A stretch of DNA of 64,000 bases from CAKSQF01 sp964582375 (lineage in GTDB: Bacteria; Bacillota; Clostridia; Oscillospirales; CAG-272): the NCBI GenBank assembly GCA_964582375.1, contig CAZORL010000003.1, positions 22,430 through 86,429 of the forward strand. The letters are read 5' to 3'. The notes below the pieces were generated by a model, which searched no databases, was not told where the DNA came from, and saw only the letters and a program-made list of their open reading frames with translations. The translations under genes were made by a program, and so were the position numbers. Shown here one piece after another: positions 1-8,265 of this stretch (positions within the stretch are counted from its first letter, which is position 1; every line of letters begins with the position of its first letter).

Positions 1-1
1 T

Positions 2-673
2 CATGTTTCGCTAAAGGTCGATAAAGGTGAATTTCTTGCGATAATGGGTGCGTCAGGTTCGGGCAAATCAACACTGCTTGGTCTTCTCTCGGGTCTCGAC
101 AGACCAAATTTCGGAACTGTAACCATTCAAGAGACAGAGATCACATCGCTTTCGGCAAATGAACTTGCGAAGTTTCGCGGTGATTTTACGGGTATGGTCT
201 TTCAAAAGCACAATCTTATACCGCAGTTTACCGCTCTTGAAAACATTCTTGTTCCCACCGTCATGTGCGACAGACATGATGACAGCTTTCGCGAGCATAT
301 GAAAAAGATAATACGCCTTCTCGGCATCGGCGACAGACTCGGGCATCTGCCGTCTGAACTGTCGGGCGGACAGGCACAGCGAGTTGCCATCGCACGTGCG
401 ATCATCAACAGACCGCAGGTGCTGTTTGCGGATGAGCCGACAGGAAATCTTGATAGAAAAAATGCGGATGAGGTGCTGGGTCTTCTGCTCGAACTAAAAG
501 CCGAGATCGGACAAACGCTCATTATGGTTACCCACGATATGGCAATTGCCGAACGAGCCGACAAAATATATATGATGGATAACGGTAAGCTGTATCTTTA
601 TAAAGATAAGCAAGGTACATACGAAAACAGGCTTGCCGCTGAAATATATCGTGATAATCCTTTTGCCCGTTGA
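2..673 (+). CDS. ABC transporter ATP-binding protein, LolD/MacB type (5' end outside window)
   Basis: This is the ATPase subunit of an ABC transporter. The reading frame is already open at base 2 and upstream of the internal ATG at 44, so the true start lies before the window. Visible motifs are Walker A (GASGSGKST), the Q-loop (VFQKHNL), the signature LSGGQAQR, Walker B (VLFADEPTGNLD) and the H-loop (MVTHD). The D-loop and the ADEPTGNLD form are typical of the LolD/MacB/FtsE branch, which powers export or extraction rather than solute import. The partner permease is not in the window and could lie upstream. Substrate unknown. Confidence 0.85.
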   Translation, partial: HVSLKVDKGEFLAIMGASGSGKSTLLGLLSGLDRPNFGTVTIQETEITSLSANELAKFRGDFTGMVFQKHNLIPQFTALENILVPTVMCDRHDDSFREHMKKIIRLLGIGDRLGHLPSELSGGQAQRVAIARAIINRPQVLFADEPTGNLDRKNADEVLGLLLELKAEIGQTLIMVTHDMAIAERADKIYMMDNGKLYLYKDKQGTYENRLAAEIYRDNPFAR

Positions 674-716
674 AGAGTTGTTTTTAAGAATTTATTGAAA
701 ATTCACAATAGGGCTC

Positions 717-745
717 TTGACAATCAAATGAATGTCTGCTATAAT
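717..745 (+). promoter_or_regulatory. Sigma-A promoter for the DUF1836 gene
   Basis: Consensus TTGACA (717-722) and TATAAT (740-745) are separated by 17 bp. Transcription should begin near 752, between the ABC gene and the DUF1836 gene, so the latter is an independent unit. Confidence 0.8.
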
Positions 746-789
746 AAACTCACAGCCTTATGAATAACAGAGAAAGGATTATAGAAAAA

Positions 790-1365
790 ATGAAATTTTT
801 GATCACACCCGGACTTATTCCGGGAACGGTGAGAAACAAGACCGCTATGGGAAATGTGACGGGAATGGAGTTTCTTGATAAGATATTCTATATTTCCGAC
901 GGTATCATGCTTGCGCAGATCAGAGATGTTTCGGGAGTTGACGGCTCCACTCTTCAAAACTGGGTCAAGAGAGGTTGGATCGGGACTACCACAAATAAAA
1001 AGTATTCAAAGGATCAGCTCGCGCGCATACTCATCATCAATATGCTGAGAAGTTGTATGTTGCTCGAAAATATTGACAAGCTCCTTCATTATATCAACGG
1101 CGAGATAGATGACAAGTCGGACGATATAATTCCCGAGTCTGTTCTGTTTGATTACATATGCAAGGTATATGACATATTCAGCGACGAGGGATTCGAGACC
1201 GATGCCGAGCTTAAGGATGTTATCGCAAACGTTATTTCCGGATATGTTGAACCGGTGAGCGGTGCAAAAGAGCGTCTCTCGGGCGCACTTGAGATCATTC
1301 TTATTGCGTATTTTTGTTCCACGGTCGGTAAATATGCAAATTCGCTCTTTTTCCAACTCAAGTAG
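790..1365 (+). CDS. DUF1836 domain protein, putative HTH regulator
   Basis: A protein of about 191 aa resembling the DUF1836 family of Firmicutes. The first half contains a MerR/HTH-like segment (QIRDVSGVDGSTLQNWVKRGWI, residues about 38-60, then a KKYSKDQLARI segment) that fits a winged helix. The rest is helical with no obvious catalytic motif. I chose ATG 790 because AGAAAGGA (771-778) sits at the right distance; an in-frame ATG at 760 lies only about 8 nt from the predicted transcript start. A bidirectional terminator follows at 1384-1420. The DNA-binding role is inferred from the fold-like pattern and the target is unknown. Confidence 0.7.
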   Translation: MKFLITPGLIPGTVRNKTAMGNVTGMEFLDKIFYISDGIMLAQIRDVSGVDGSTLQNWVKRGWIGTTTNKKYSKDQLARILIINMLRSCMLLENIDKLLHYINGEIDDKSDDIIPESVLFDYICKVYDIFSDEGFETDAELKDVIANVISGYVEPVSGAKERLSGALEIILIAYFCSTVGKYANSLFFQLK

Positions 1366-1383
1366 GATCAAAACTAAAAAAAG

Positions 1384-1420
1384 ATCAGCTGACATCTTTT
1401 CGATCGTCAGCTGATTTTTT
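1384..1420. terminator. Bidirectional intrinsic terminator
   Basis: A 10-bp perfect stem (ATCAGCTGAC / GTCAGCTGAT, 12-nt loop) is flanked by A-runs on the left and T-runs on the right. It can end both the rightward DUF1836 transcript and the leftward mgsA operon, whose stop is at 1422. Confidence 0.85.
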
Positions 1421-1421
1421 G

Positions 1422-1922
1422 TCATTCGAGCGATGTCATGCTTGTGGCACGCTCGGATATTTTTTTGGAGAAATTTACTACATAGTGCGTATACTCGCTG
1501 TTCATGTAGGGAGATGTTATCATGAAGTCCGCCGTTGCACGGTTGTTGGCTATCGGTATGTCATAAACCTGTGCTATGCGAAGGAGGGCTTTTACATCCG
1601 GATCGTGCGGCTGTGCCGTGAGCGGATCGGAAAAGAAGATCATCATGTCGATGCGGCCCTCGACTATCCTTGCACCGATCTGCTGATCGCCTCCGAGAGG
1701 ACCGCTGTTGAAGCCTCTTACCGGAAGTCCCGTCGATTCCGAAATGACCTTCGCGGTCGTACCTGTACCGACAAGAAAATGCCTTTCAAGGATGCTCTTG
1801 TTCTTTTTGCACCATTCTACGAGTTCAGCTTTCTTGAAATCGTGGGCGATAAGCGCAATGTTTTTCTGCTTTTCGATCACCCTCGGGATGTATTCCTCGT
1901 TGCTTGTTATTTCGTTTGCCAT
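1422..1922 (-). CDS. mgsA: Methylglyoxal synthase
   Basis: A 166-aa protein that should convert dihydroxyacetone phosphate to methylglyoxal and phosphate, an overflow valve for glycolysis when phosphate is scarce. It keeps family motifs: the GTGTTA phosphate-binding loop, GPLGGDQQIG with the catalytic Asp, and FFSDPLTAQPHDPDVKAL with the conserved His. Start ATG 1922 has an AAAGGA site about 10 nt upstream. It is the last gene of a leftward operon behind three membrane glycosylation genes, with 5 nt between it and the stop of the upstream gene. That is an unusual partnership, so co-transcription may be incidental. Confidence 0.93.
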   Translation of the reverse strand: MANEITSNEEYIPRVIEKQKNIALIAHDFKKAELVEWCKKNKSILERHFLVGTGTTAKVISESTGLPVRGFNSGPLGGDQQIGARIVEGRIDMMIFFSDPLTAQPHDPDVKALLRIAQVYDIPIANNRATADFMITSPYMNSEYTHYVVNFSKKISERATSMTSLE

Positions 1923-1927
1923 TTTTG

Positions 1928-3559
1928 TTATGTCCTTTCGTTTTCGATCTTTTCTGCAAGATAATAAGTTACGCTCGATCCGAAAAAGTCTACCCAATCG
2001 CAGGATGCTACCGTTTTGTAGTTGGGGCTTGCCAATTCATAATAGTATGTTACGACATAATCGACCTTTCCGTCATTGATCCACTCGTTTTGCATCTTGT
2101 CCATCTCGGGGAGCTTTTGCATGTTTAGCTTGCAAAAGAACTTGCAGTTTGGCAGAATGTTTGCGGCGGTGTAAAAACCTCCGTCAAGCCATCCGTAATT
2201 TAAGAGTGTCGCCCCCTCTTTTTGATTTATGATCCTTGCAAATTTATACTGCGGCATGTCCTCCTTTGACATCTTGGTCATATAAACATTCGGGCTTGCC
2301 TCGTATGAATACAGACCGCAAAAGCCGCAAAAGAGGGTGGTGAGCAGCAACGACAGCACAAGCATTGCTCTCTTTCCGAATACCACGTTCTCATCAACAA
2401 ATCTGCAGATCTTGCCAATTAAAAATTCAAACAGCCGCATGATTGAGATAAGTCCGATCGGTGCGAATATTGCGAATATAAAAAAGTAATAAAAAATCGC
2501 ACTGCTTCTGAAAAATACGGTGAATGCCAGCACACCGGTGCATAAAAGGATGTGAAGCTTTTCGGAAAATCTTGAAAATGAAGTCAGAATGCACCAAACA
2601 ATGCCGATAATTATCGGTATACCGAATCCCATGTTGAACATTGAGTTATAGTAAAAACTTCCGAAGACCGCATTGACCGATGTTATAAACGACGATTCAA
2701 TCCCCGTGTAAAGAAATATGTTGTTGAAAAAGTAAACGGTGAACCAATCGGTAAGCGCTCCGTTTACGGCAAAATAAATGAAAAAGGGAAGGGTGATTGC
2801 CGCTACTCCGCAAAGAACGCCAAATGCGAAGGTAAAAAACGACTTGAATTTTTTGTTTTTCAGCATCAGAAAAGCAGGAACGACCACTCCGCCGATATAT
2901 ATTCCGAGCATGGTGTATTTGATCCAAAGCACCGCTCCCGATGTTATGCCGATCATTATCGTTTGCCAAAGCGACAGGGGCTTTTTGTTCCTGATCGCCC
3001 GAAGCGATATCCACAGCCCAAACGATAGCAGCGGCATACAAAGCTCCTCGGCACTGTCTCCGTTCACAAAACTCATTGAAGTATATACGGCAGTCGCAAG
3101 AAGCGGCAATGTACATAAGCTCAGTTTGTCGCAGTAGAGACGCATGATTCTGTATGAGAAAAACAGAAATGCCGTTGCCGCCGCGATCTCAAGCAGATAA
3201 ACACCGAAAAAGCTGTCATTTGATATCAGAGCGCAAAGTCCGTGTAAGAAGTAGAGAAGGATCCCCTTTTGCTCGTATATATCACGATAGACGACTTGAC
3301 CGTTAAACATCGCTTTTCCAACCGTGAAAAAGCAGTTAGAATCGACCCAACTGTTTATCGGATACAAAAACGACGATTGGGAACATATCGTGATGGCAAT
3401 AACCGCACTTATAAGGGAAACCACGAAAGCCACTGTCAGCTCTGATCTGCTGTTTTGGTTTTCTTTGTCAAAAAGCTCGTCATTTTGTTTGTATGCGTGC
3501 AAAAAACAGGCGAGGGTGGTTCTGATCTTAGCTGTCATGTTATTTGTTTTCATCGTCAT
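1928..3559 (-). CDS. GT-C-like membrane glycosyltransferase
   Basis: A 543-aa polytopic membrane protein with roughly 11-13 predicted hydrophobic segments. Near residues 75-110 it has an acidic first-loop pattern (WVDSNCFF, then VVYRDIYEQKG) typical of GT-C fold polyprenyl-phosphate-sugar-dependent transferases (ArnT/PMT-like). It probably takes a sugar from a lipid carrier made by the neighbouring GtrB-like enzyme and adds it to a cell-envelope acceptor. It overlaps the 3' end of that gene by about 20 nt, implying translational coupling. Acceptor and sugar cannot be read from sequence, and the family call rests on topology and context. Confidence 0.75.
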   Translation of the reverse strand: MTMKTNNMTAKIRTTLACFLHAYKQNDELFDKENQNSRSELTVAFVVSLISAVIAITICSQSSFLYPINSWVDSNCFFTVGKAMFNGQVVYRDIYEQKGILLYFLHGLCALISNDSFFGVYLLEIAAATAFLFFSYRIMRLYCDKLSLCTLPLLATAVYTSMSFVNGDSAEELCMPLLSFGLWISLRAIRNKKPLSLWQTIMIGITSGAVLWIKYTMLGIYIGGVVVPAFLMLKNKKFKSFFTFAFGVLCGVAAITLPFFIYFAVNGALTDWFTVYFFNNIFLYTGIESSFITSVNAVFGSFYYNSMFNMGFGIPIIIGIVWCILTSFSRFSEKLHILLCTGVLAFTVFFRSSAIFYYFFIFAIFAPIGLISIMRLFEFLIGKICRFVDENVVFGKRAMLVLSLLLTTLFCGFCGLYSYEASPNVYMTKMSKEDMPQYKFARIINQKEGATLLNYGWLDGGFYTAANILPNCKFFCKLNMQKLPEMDKMQNEWINDGKVDYVVTYYYELASPNYKTVASCDWVDFFGSSVTYYLAEKIENERT

Positions 3560-4496
3560 GTTCTAAATTGTGTTCGATATGATATCTCGGGCGGGATTTG
3601 GTTTCAAGATATATCTTGCCGATGTACTCGCCGACAACGCCTATCGATAAAAGAATCAGCCCGCCGATCGCCCACACGGAAATGATAAGGCTCGGCCATC
3701 CGCTGACCGTTTCTCCCATGAAAAAGCGTATCAGGGTGTAGATCAGCATGACGAAACTCAGCAAAAAAATGCAAACACCGAGTGCGGTTATCATGCGTAT
3801 CGGCTTTGTGGAGAGTGATGTTATTCCATCGAGCGCAAATGAAATCATCTTTTTCAGAGGATATTTGCTCTCGCCCGCAAATCGTTTTGCACGTTCATAA
3901 TAGACGGTATCAGACTTGAATCCGATCATCGGAACTATCCCGCGCAGGAAAAGATTGACTTCCTTGTATTCGGCAAGTGCTTTGACGGCACGTTTGCTCA
4001 TAAGTCGAAAATCGGCATGATTGTACACCGTTTCCGCGCCCATTGCATTCATCATCTTGTAAAATGCCTCGGCAGTCGTTCTCTTGAATGTACTGTCGGT
4101 CTTTCGATCGCTTCTTACTCCGTATACGATGTCGGCACCGCTCATGTACTTCTCGATCATTGCGTCGATCACATTTATATCATCCTGAAGATCAGCGTCC
4201 ATCGAAATTATCGCGTCCGCCTTCTCGGCAGCGGTCATAAGACCGGCTATGAGCGCGTTCTGATGACCCTTGTTTTTTGACAGCGATATGCCGGTGTAGA
4301 TCGCATCCGATCTGTGAAGGTCTTCGATCATCTGCCAAGTCTTGTCGGATGAGCCGTCATTTACGAACAAAATACGGCTCTCGCCGCTTATTTTGCCGAC
4401 AGAGCAAAGATGGTAATATTTTTCTTTGAGCCGCCTTGCCGTTTCGGCAAGAACAGCCTCCTCGTTGTAACAGGGAATTACCGTATAAAGAATCAT
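3540..4496 (-). CDS. Polyprenyl-phosphate glycosyltransferase (GT2, GtrB/DPM1-like)
   Basis: A 318-aa enzyme. The N-terminal GT-A domain begins VIPCYNEEAVL and carries the metal-binding DADLQDD motif near residue 100 and the SKNKGHQNAL segment typical of dolichol-phosphate-mannose-synthase-like transferases. Two C-terminal hydrophobic helices (about residues 230-300) anchor it. It should transfer a nucleotide-activated sugar to undecaprenyl phosphate on the cytoplasmic side. Directly upstream is a GtrA-type flippase candidate and downstream a GT-C-like enzyme, giving the classic make-flip-transfer trio of lipid-linked sugar modification. Confidence 0.9.
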   Translation of the reverse strand: MILYTVIPCYNEEAVLAETARRLKEKYYHLCSVGKISGESRILFVNDGSSDKTWQMIEDLHRSDAIYTGISLSKNKGHQNALIAGLMTAAEKADAIISMDADLQDDINVIDAMIEKYMSGADIVYGVRSDRKTDSTFKRTTAEAFYKMMNAMGAETVYNHADFRLMSKRAVKALAEYKEVNLFLRGIVPMIGFKSDTVYYERAKRFAGESKYPLKKMISFALDGITSLSTKPIRMITALGVCIFLLSFVMLIYTLIRFFMGETVSGWPSLIISVWAIGGLILLSIGVVGEYIGKIYLETKSRPRYHIEHNLEHDDENK

Positions 4497-4502
4497 ATTT
4501 TT

Positions 4503-4940
4503 TTATTTTCCCGTCTTGTTTTCTGTGTTCTTGAAGACAAAGATCTTACTGAAAAAGTAGTTTGCAATAACCACAAAAACGCTAACAATAAGCTTCATAA
4601 GCATGGAATTTAAGCTTAAAATATCAACGGTGAGCCATATAAAGAATGTTTCAACCGCTCCCGAGAAAAGACGGCAACCGTAAAAGGAGAGTGCCTCGGC
4701 AGCTATCTTTTTCAATGAGGTGTCTTTGCTGTCAAATACAAAAAGTTTATTTGTGACATATGCGAATGTTACCGACGCGATCCAAGAAATGATGTTGGAT
4801 ACAAGTCCTGAAAGGTGGAGAAGAGAACCGAATATCCAATAAGTTGCAAAACTGACAACTGTCGTAAGTCCTCCGAATATCACATACATGATTATTTCTT
4901 TGTGTTTTTTGTAAAGCTCGATAAATTTATCTATCACCAT
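4503..4940 (-). CDS. GtrA family membrane protein
   Basis: A 145-aa protein with four predicted membrane helices and the GtrA pattern (YVIFGGLTTVVSF near the N terminus, FVFDSKD at the first loop, IFVFKNTE at the end). GtrA proteins are proposed to flip polyprenyl-phosphate-linked sugars to the outer face. It is the first gene of the leftward operon, with the promoter at 4970-4998 and a GGGA-type binding site. Only 6 bp separate it from the GtrB-like gene. Confidence 0.88.
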   Translation of the reverse strand: MVIDKFIELYKKHKEIIMYVIFGGLTTVVSFATYWIFGSLLHLSGLVSNIISWIASVTFAYVTNKLFVFDSKDTSLKKIAAEALSFYGCRLFSGAVETFFIWLTVDILSLNSMLMKLIVSVFVVIANYFFSKIFVFKNTENKTGK

Positions 4941-4969
4941 TGTTTTCCCTTTTTTTGTTCATCTTGTCC

Positions 4970-4998
4970 ATTATACATTTATTTTGCCGATTTGTCAA
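4970..4998 (-). promoter_or_regulatory. Sigma-A promoter of the gtrA-GT2-GTC-mgsA operon
   Basis: On the minus strand TTGACA (4998-4993) and TATAAT (4975-4970) are 17 bp apart, about 30 bp before the gtrA start. Confidence 0.85.
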
Positions 4999-5104
4999 GA
5001 GAATATTTGTAAAATTTAGAAAATCCGATCGGAGATAAAGTCTTAAAAAATCAAAAAAGCAACTTTCAAAAATTGAAAATTTTTTGAAGTATTTGATCTA
5101 TGGC

Positions 5105-5132
5105 TTGACAAAGTCAAAAATTATGTTATAAT
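5105..5132 (+). promoter_or_regulatory. Sigma-A promoter of the GH2 gene
   Basis: TTGACA (5105-5110) and TATAAT (5127-5132) with a 16-bp spacer. Transcription would start near 5139, inside the palindrome at 5134-5144. Confidence 0.85.
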
Positions 5133-5133
5133 C

Positions 5134-5144
5134 AAACCGGTTAA
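5134..5144. promoter_or_regulatory. LacI/GalR-type operator overlapping the transcription start
   Basis: The sequence AAACCGGTTAA has a central CG and the AACCGGTT core typical of LacI-family operators. It lies 2 bp after the -10 box, where a bound repressor would block initiation. No LacI-family gene is present in the window, so the regulator would be encoded elsewhere. Confidence 0.5.
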
Positions 5145-5186
5145 TTAACGCAGTCGATTTTGCGATTGCGAGTTTTAGGAGGCTTT

Positions 5187-7964
5187 ATGTCATTTGTCCG
5201 TAAACATTTTAACATGGATCTCGATTGGCGATTTCATCGAGGAGAGATAGGGGATGATGGGGGAAAGAGTCACGCTTCTGTCTACAGCAGTACAAAGACA
5301 GGCGGACTTAACGGACCTGCTACCAAAAGATGCTATGACGACAGCACATGGCAGACGGTTGATCTACCGCATGATTACATAAGAGAGTCGGCATACACCC
5401 CGGACGGTATCGGCAGTCACGGCTATCGCGAGCTTTGTGACGCATGGTACAGAAAAACATTTACAGTTGATAAAAAATATGACGGCGGACACGCCATGCT
5501 CGTGTTTGACGGAATTTCGACGGCATCGACCGTTTTCCTCAACGGATCGGTAATTTATCGTTCATCGAGCATTTACTCGGAGATTGCCATTGATATCACC
5601 GACAGGCTTCATTACGGCAGGGTCAATACACTTGCCGTCTATACAAAAGGTGATGCGACCGAGGGCTGGTGGTACGAGGGAGCAGGCATATATCGTCACG
5701 TTCATCTTTATTTGAAGAACAGCCTGCACATCGCTCATAACGGCATTTGGGCAAAGCCGAAGCTTGTAGATAAAGAAAAGAATCTCTGGGCGATCGATCT
5801 TGAGGTAACTCTTGAAAATTCCGCCTATGTGTCTGCCGACGGCACTGTAAAGGCAGAACTTTGCGACGGAGATAATATCCTGTCAAAATGTTGCTCCGAC
5901 ACCGTGACGTGTACATCCGACGGCAAAACGGCAGTGAAGCTTTTCTTTGAGGTCGAGGATCCGAGGCGTTGGGATGTTGACTCGCCAAATCTGTACACAT
6001 TAAAGACCGATCTCTATGTCGGCGGCGAATATGTTGACAGCGACAGCGTGCGCATTGGTTTCAGAACCTTCTCAATTGATGCCGATAAGGGATTTTTCCT
6101 AAACGATCGCCCAATAAAGATAAAGGGCACATGCAATCACCAAGACCATGCGGGTCTCGGTGTCGCACTTCCCGACTCGATACAGTACTACCGTATAAAG
6201 CTCCTCAAGGAAATGGGCACGAATGCATATCGTTGTTCGCATAATCCGCCTGCAAAAGAGATCCTTGATGCCTGCGACGAGATCGGACTTATCGTCATGG
6301 ATGAAAACCGTAATTTCGAGACAAGACGCGAGGCGATCGATAATCTTGAAACAATGATACGCCGTGACCGCAACCATCCGTCGATAGTCTTTTACTCGCT
6401 ATTTAACGAAGAACCGCTTCAAAACAGCCTCGAGGGTGCGGCGATCTTCAGACGCCTGAAAAGTCATGTGCTACGCCTCGACGACAGCCGTATCATAACG
6501 GGTGCTGTTAACGACAAATTGTGCAAAGGCGGCACAGGCGAGGAAATGGATGCGTTCGGACTTAACTATCTTATCGGACATGTCGAAGAGATCCATCGCG
6601 AATTTCCATACATACCGATATATGGCAGTGAAAACAACAGTGCGGTCACGACACGCGGTTGCTACAAGAGTGATCGAGAGGGTGCGCATGTCTTGAGCAA
6701 CTATGATGAGGAGACCGTTCCGTGGGGTTCAAATGTTCGCGATGCATGGAATGTTGTGCGTTCTCATGACTTCTTTGCGGGCATTTTCATCTGGACGGGT
6801 TTTGATTATCGCGGTGAACCGACGCCTTTTGAGTGGCCGACAAGCTCATCTCTCTTTGGAATCATGGACACATGCGGATTTCCGAAAGATTCGTATTATT
6901 TCAACAAAGCGACCTTTGTCGATGAACCCATGATCCACATCCTTCCGCACTGGAACATGACAGAGGGCGAGAGCGTTCGCGTTATGACGGTTTCAAACTG
7001 TGATGAGGTCGAGCTTTTTGTCAACGGTCGCTCGCTCGGACGCAGGGAGAACGATGTTTGTAAGCAAAACGAATGGAGTGTCATTTTTGAAAAGGGAAGC
7101 ATCTCTGCCGTTGGCTACAGAGACGGTGTGGCTGTTGCTCGTGCCGAAAGAAAGACTGCGGGCGAGGCGGTCGCCGTAAAGCTTGTACCCGATCGCACGA
7201 CACTTAACAGCAGTGGACAGGATACCGTGCCGATACGTGTCTCGGTTGTTGATAAAGCCGGCGTCGAACTTCCGCATGCCGATAATCTCATTAATTTCGA
7301 AATCGTCGGAGACGGCGTTGTCGCGGGTGTCGGCAACGGCGATCCGAACAGCCATGAGCCCGAGCATACTCCGTATCGTCATCTCTTTGCGGGTCTTTGC
7401 CAAGTTCTTGTAAAGGCTGATCTCGGCGCAAAGTCGTTAAGACTTGTGGCAAAGTCCGAGGGTCTTGCCGATGCAATCGTTGATTTCGAGATAATCGATA
7501 CTAAAAAGCCCGACTACATCTTCTCAAAGCCCAACAACTCGATCACGGGCGTTCTTGCCTCTCTTTCGGACAGCATCGAAAAGCCCGATCCCAATAAGGT
7601 CTACGGAACTGACGATAACAACAGCTTCGCACCGCTTGATCTTGAAAACGGATTTGACTTCATCAGACCAAGCAACTTTACGAGCGGATGGCGAGAGATC
7701 CGCATACCGGTCAGAGTACCGATGGGAATGGGTGACGGGAATGCATCGATAGAATGTGCATCCGTCACATGCGAAAAACTTGAGGCTTATATCGATGGCG
7801 AGCTTATTTACGAGATATCTCCCGAGCATAAAGCTACCGTTAACATTCCTTTCAATATGCCCGAGGGCAGTGAATTTGAAATGAGGCTGCTGATAAAAGC
7901 CAAAGAAGGACTGATGTCCGGAAGTGGTCTCGGAATTAATATTTCGCTTTCAAAAAATAAATAA
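5187..7964 (+). CDS. Glycoside hydrolase family 2 beta-galactosidase-like enzyme
   Basis: A 925-aa protein with no signal peptide, probably cytoplasmic. It has the GH2 order: sugar-binding jelly-roll domain (about 1-200), immunoglobulin-like domain (200-300), TIM barrel (300-600), then two or more C-terminal beta domains. Glu408 in SLFNEEP is the expected acid/base and Glu482 in YGSENNS the expected nucleophile. The WTGFDYRGEPTPF and GFPKDSYY stretches match the beta-galactosidase-like branch. Start ATG 5187 follows AGGAGG at 5177-5182. The exact substrate (beta-galactoside or other beta-glycoside) is not determined. A hairpin terminator follows at 7978. Confidence 0.9.
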   Translation: MSFVRKHFNMDLDWRFHRGEIGDDGGKSHASVYSSTKTGGLNGPATKRCYDDSTWQTVDLPHDYIRESAYTPDGIGSHGYRELCDAWYRKTFTVDKKYDGGHAMLVFDGISTASTVFLNGSVIYRSSSIYSEIAIDITDRLHYGRVNTLAVYTKGDATEGWWYEGAGIYRHVHLYLKNSLHIAHNGIWAKPKLVDKEKNLWAIDLEVTLENSAYVSADGTVKAELCDGDNILSKCCSDTVTCTSDGKTAVKLFFEVEDPRRWDVDSPNLYTLKTDLYVGGEYVDSDSVRIGFRTFSIDADKGFFLNDRPIKIKGTCNHQDHAGLGVALPDSIQYYRIKLLKEMGTNAYRCSHNPPAKEILDACDEIGLIVMDENRNFETRREAIDNLETMIRRDRNHPSIVFYSLFNEEPLQNSLEGAAIFRRLKSHVLRLDDSRIITGAVNDKLCKGGTGEEMDAFGLNYLIGHVEEIHREFPYIPIYGSENNSAVTTRGCYKSDREGAHVLSNYDEETVPWGSNVRDAWNVVRSHDFFAGIFIWTGFDYRGEPTPFEWPTSSSLFGIMDTCGFPKDSYYFNKATFVDEPMIHILPHWNMTEGESVRVMTVSNCDEVELFVNGRSLGRRENDVCKQNEWSVIFEKGSISAVGYRDGVAVARAERKTAGEAVAVKLVPDRTTLNSSGQDTVPIRVSVVDKAGVELPHADNLINFEIVGDGVVAGVGNGDPNSHEPEHTPYRHLFAGLCQVLVKADLGAKSLRLVAKSEGLADAIVDFEIIDTKKPDYIFSKPNNSITGVLASLSDSIEKPDPNKVYGTDDNNSFAPLDLENGFDFIRPSNFTSGWREIRIPVRVPMGMGDGNASIECASVTCEKLEAYIDGELIYEISPEHKATVNIPFNMPEGSEFEMRLLIKAKEGLMSGSGLGINISLSKNK

Positions 7965-7977
7965 ATCATATATCATG

Positions 7978-8016
7978 TCGCAAGGAAATGTTTTTAATGT
8001 TTCCTTGCGATATTTT
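7978..8016 (+). terminator. Intrinsic terminator of the GH2 gene
   Basis: An 11-bp perfect stem (TCGCAAGGAAA / TTTCCTTGCGA, loop of 11) is followed by TATTTTG. Confidence 0.75.
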
Positions 8017-8047
8017 GTGTGTTTAGGACTTTTTTAACAGATTGCTC

Positions 8048-8076
8048 TTGACTTGAATGAAAAAATGTGATATAAT
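8048..8076 (+). promoter_or_regulatory. Sigma-A promoter of the folT operon
   Basis: TTGACT (8048-8053) and TATAAT (8071-8076) with a 17-bp spacer, just upstream of the THF aptamer. Confidence 0.8.
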
Positions 8077-8085
8077 CGATCGTAA

Positions 8086-8192
8086 GTTACAGAGTAGAAG
8101 TCACGGCGTTAAGTGTCGCGCGGACGGGGAGTTGTCGCGCGAACGAAAACGGACATTTCCGTTGCGGTCGAGGCTTCGCATCCCGCTGCTTT
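8086..8192 (+). ncRNA. THF (tetrahydrofolate) riboswitch, class I
   Basis: The leader carries the conserved blocks of the class I THF riboswitch in order: GAGTAG, CGTTAAGTG, a GC-rich P3 arm (CGCGCGGACGGGGAGTTGTCGCGCG region), GAACGAA, GGTCGAGG and GCATCCCGCT. The GGGA in the P3 loop can pair with TCCC near the 3' end, as in the known pseudoknot. The downstream gene is the folate transporter FolT, the usual target. Ligand binding normally lowers expression. Confidence 0.92.
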
Positions 8193-8216
8193 CATAAGGA
8201 AATAAGTAATTTTTTT

Positions 8217-8262
8217 ATCTCCTCGTGTGGCAAATCTTTTGCGGAAAGCTGTACAAGGAGGT
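8217..8262 (+). promoter_or_regulatory. Expression platform: Shine-Dalgarno sequestering hairpin for folT
   Basis: ATCTCCT (8217-8223) can pair with AGGAGGT (8256-8262), the folT ribosome binding site, over 7 bp including one G-U. The loop holds a nested GCAAA/TTTGC stem. This points to translational control by the THF aptamer; the nearby T-run (8210-8216) lacks a strong preceding hairpin. Confidence 0.6.
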
Positions 8263-8265
8263 AAA

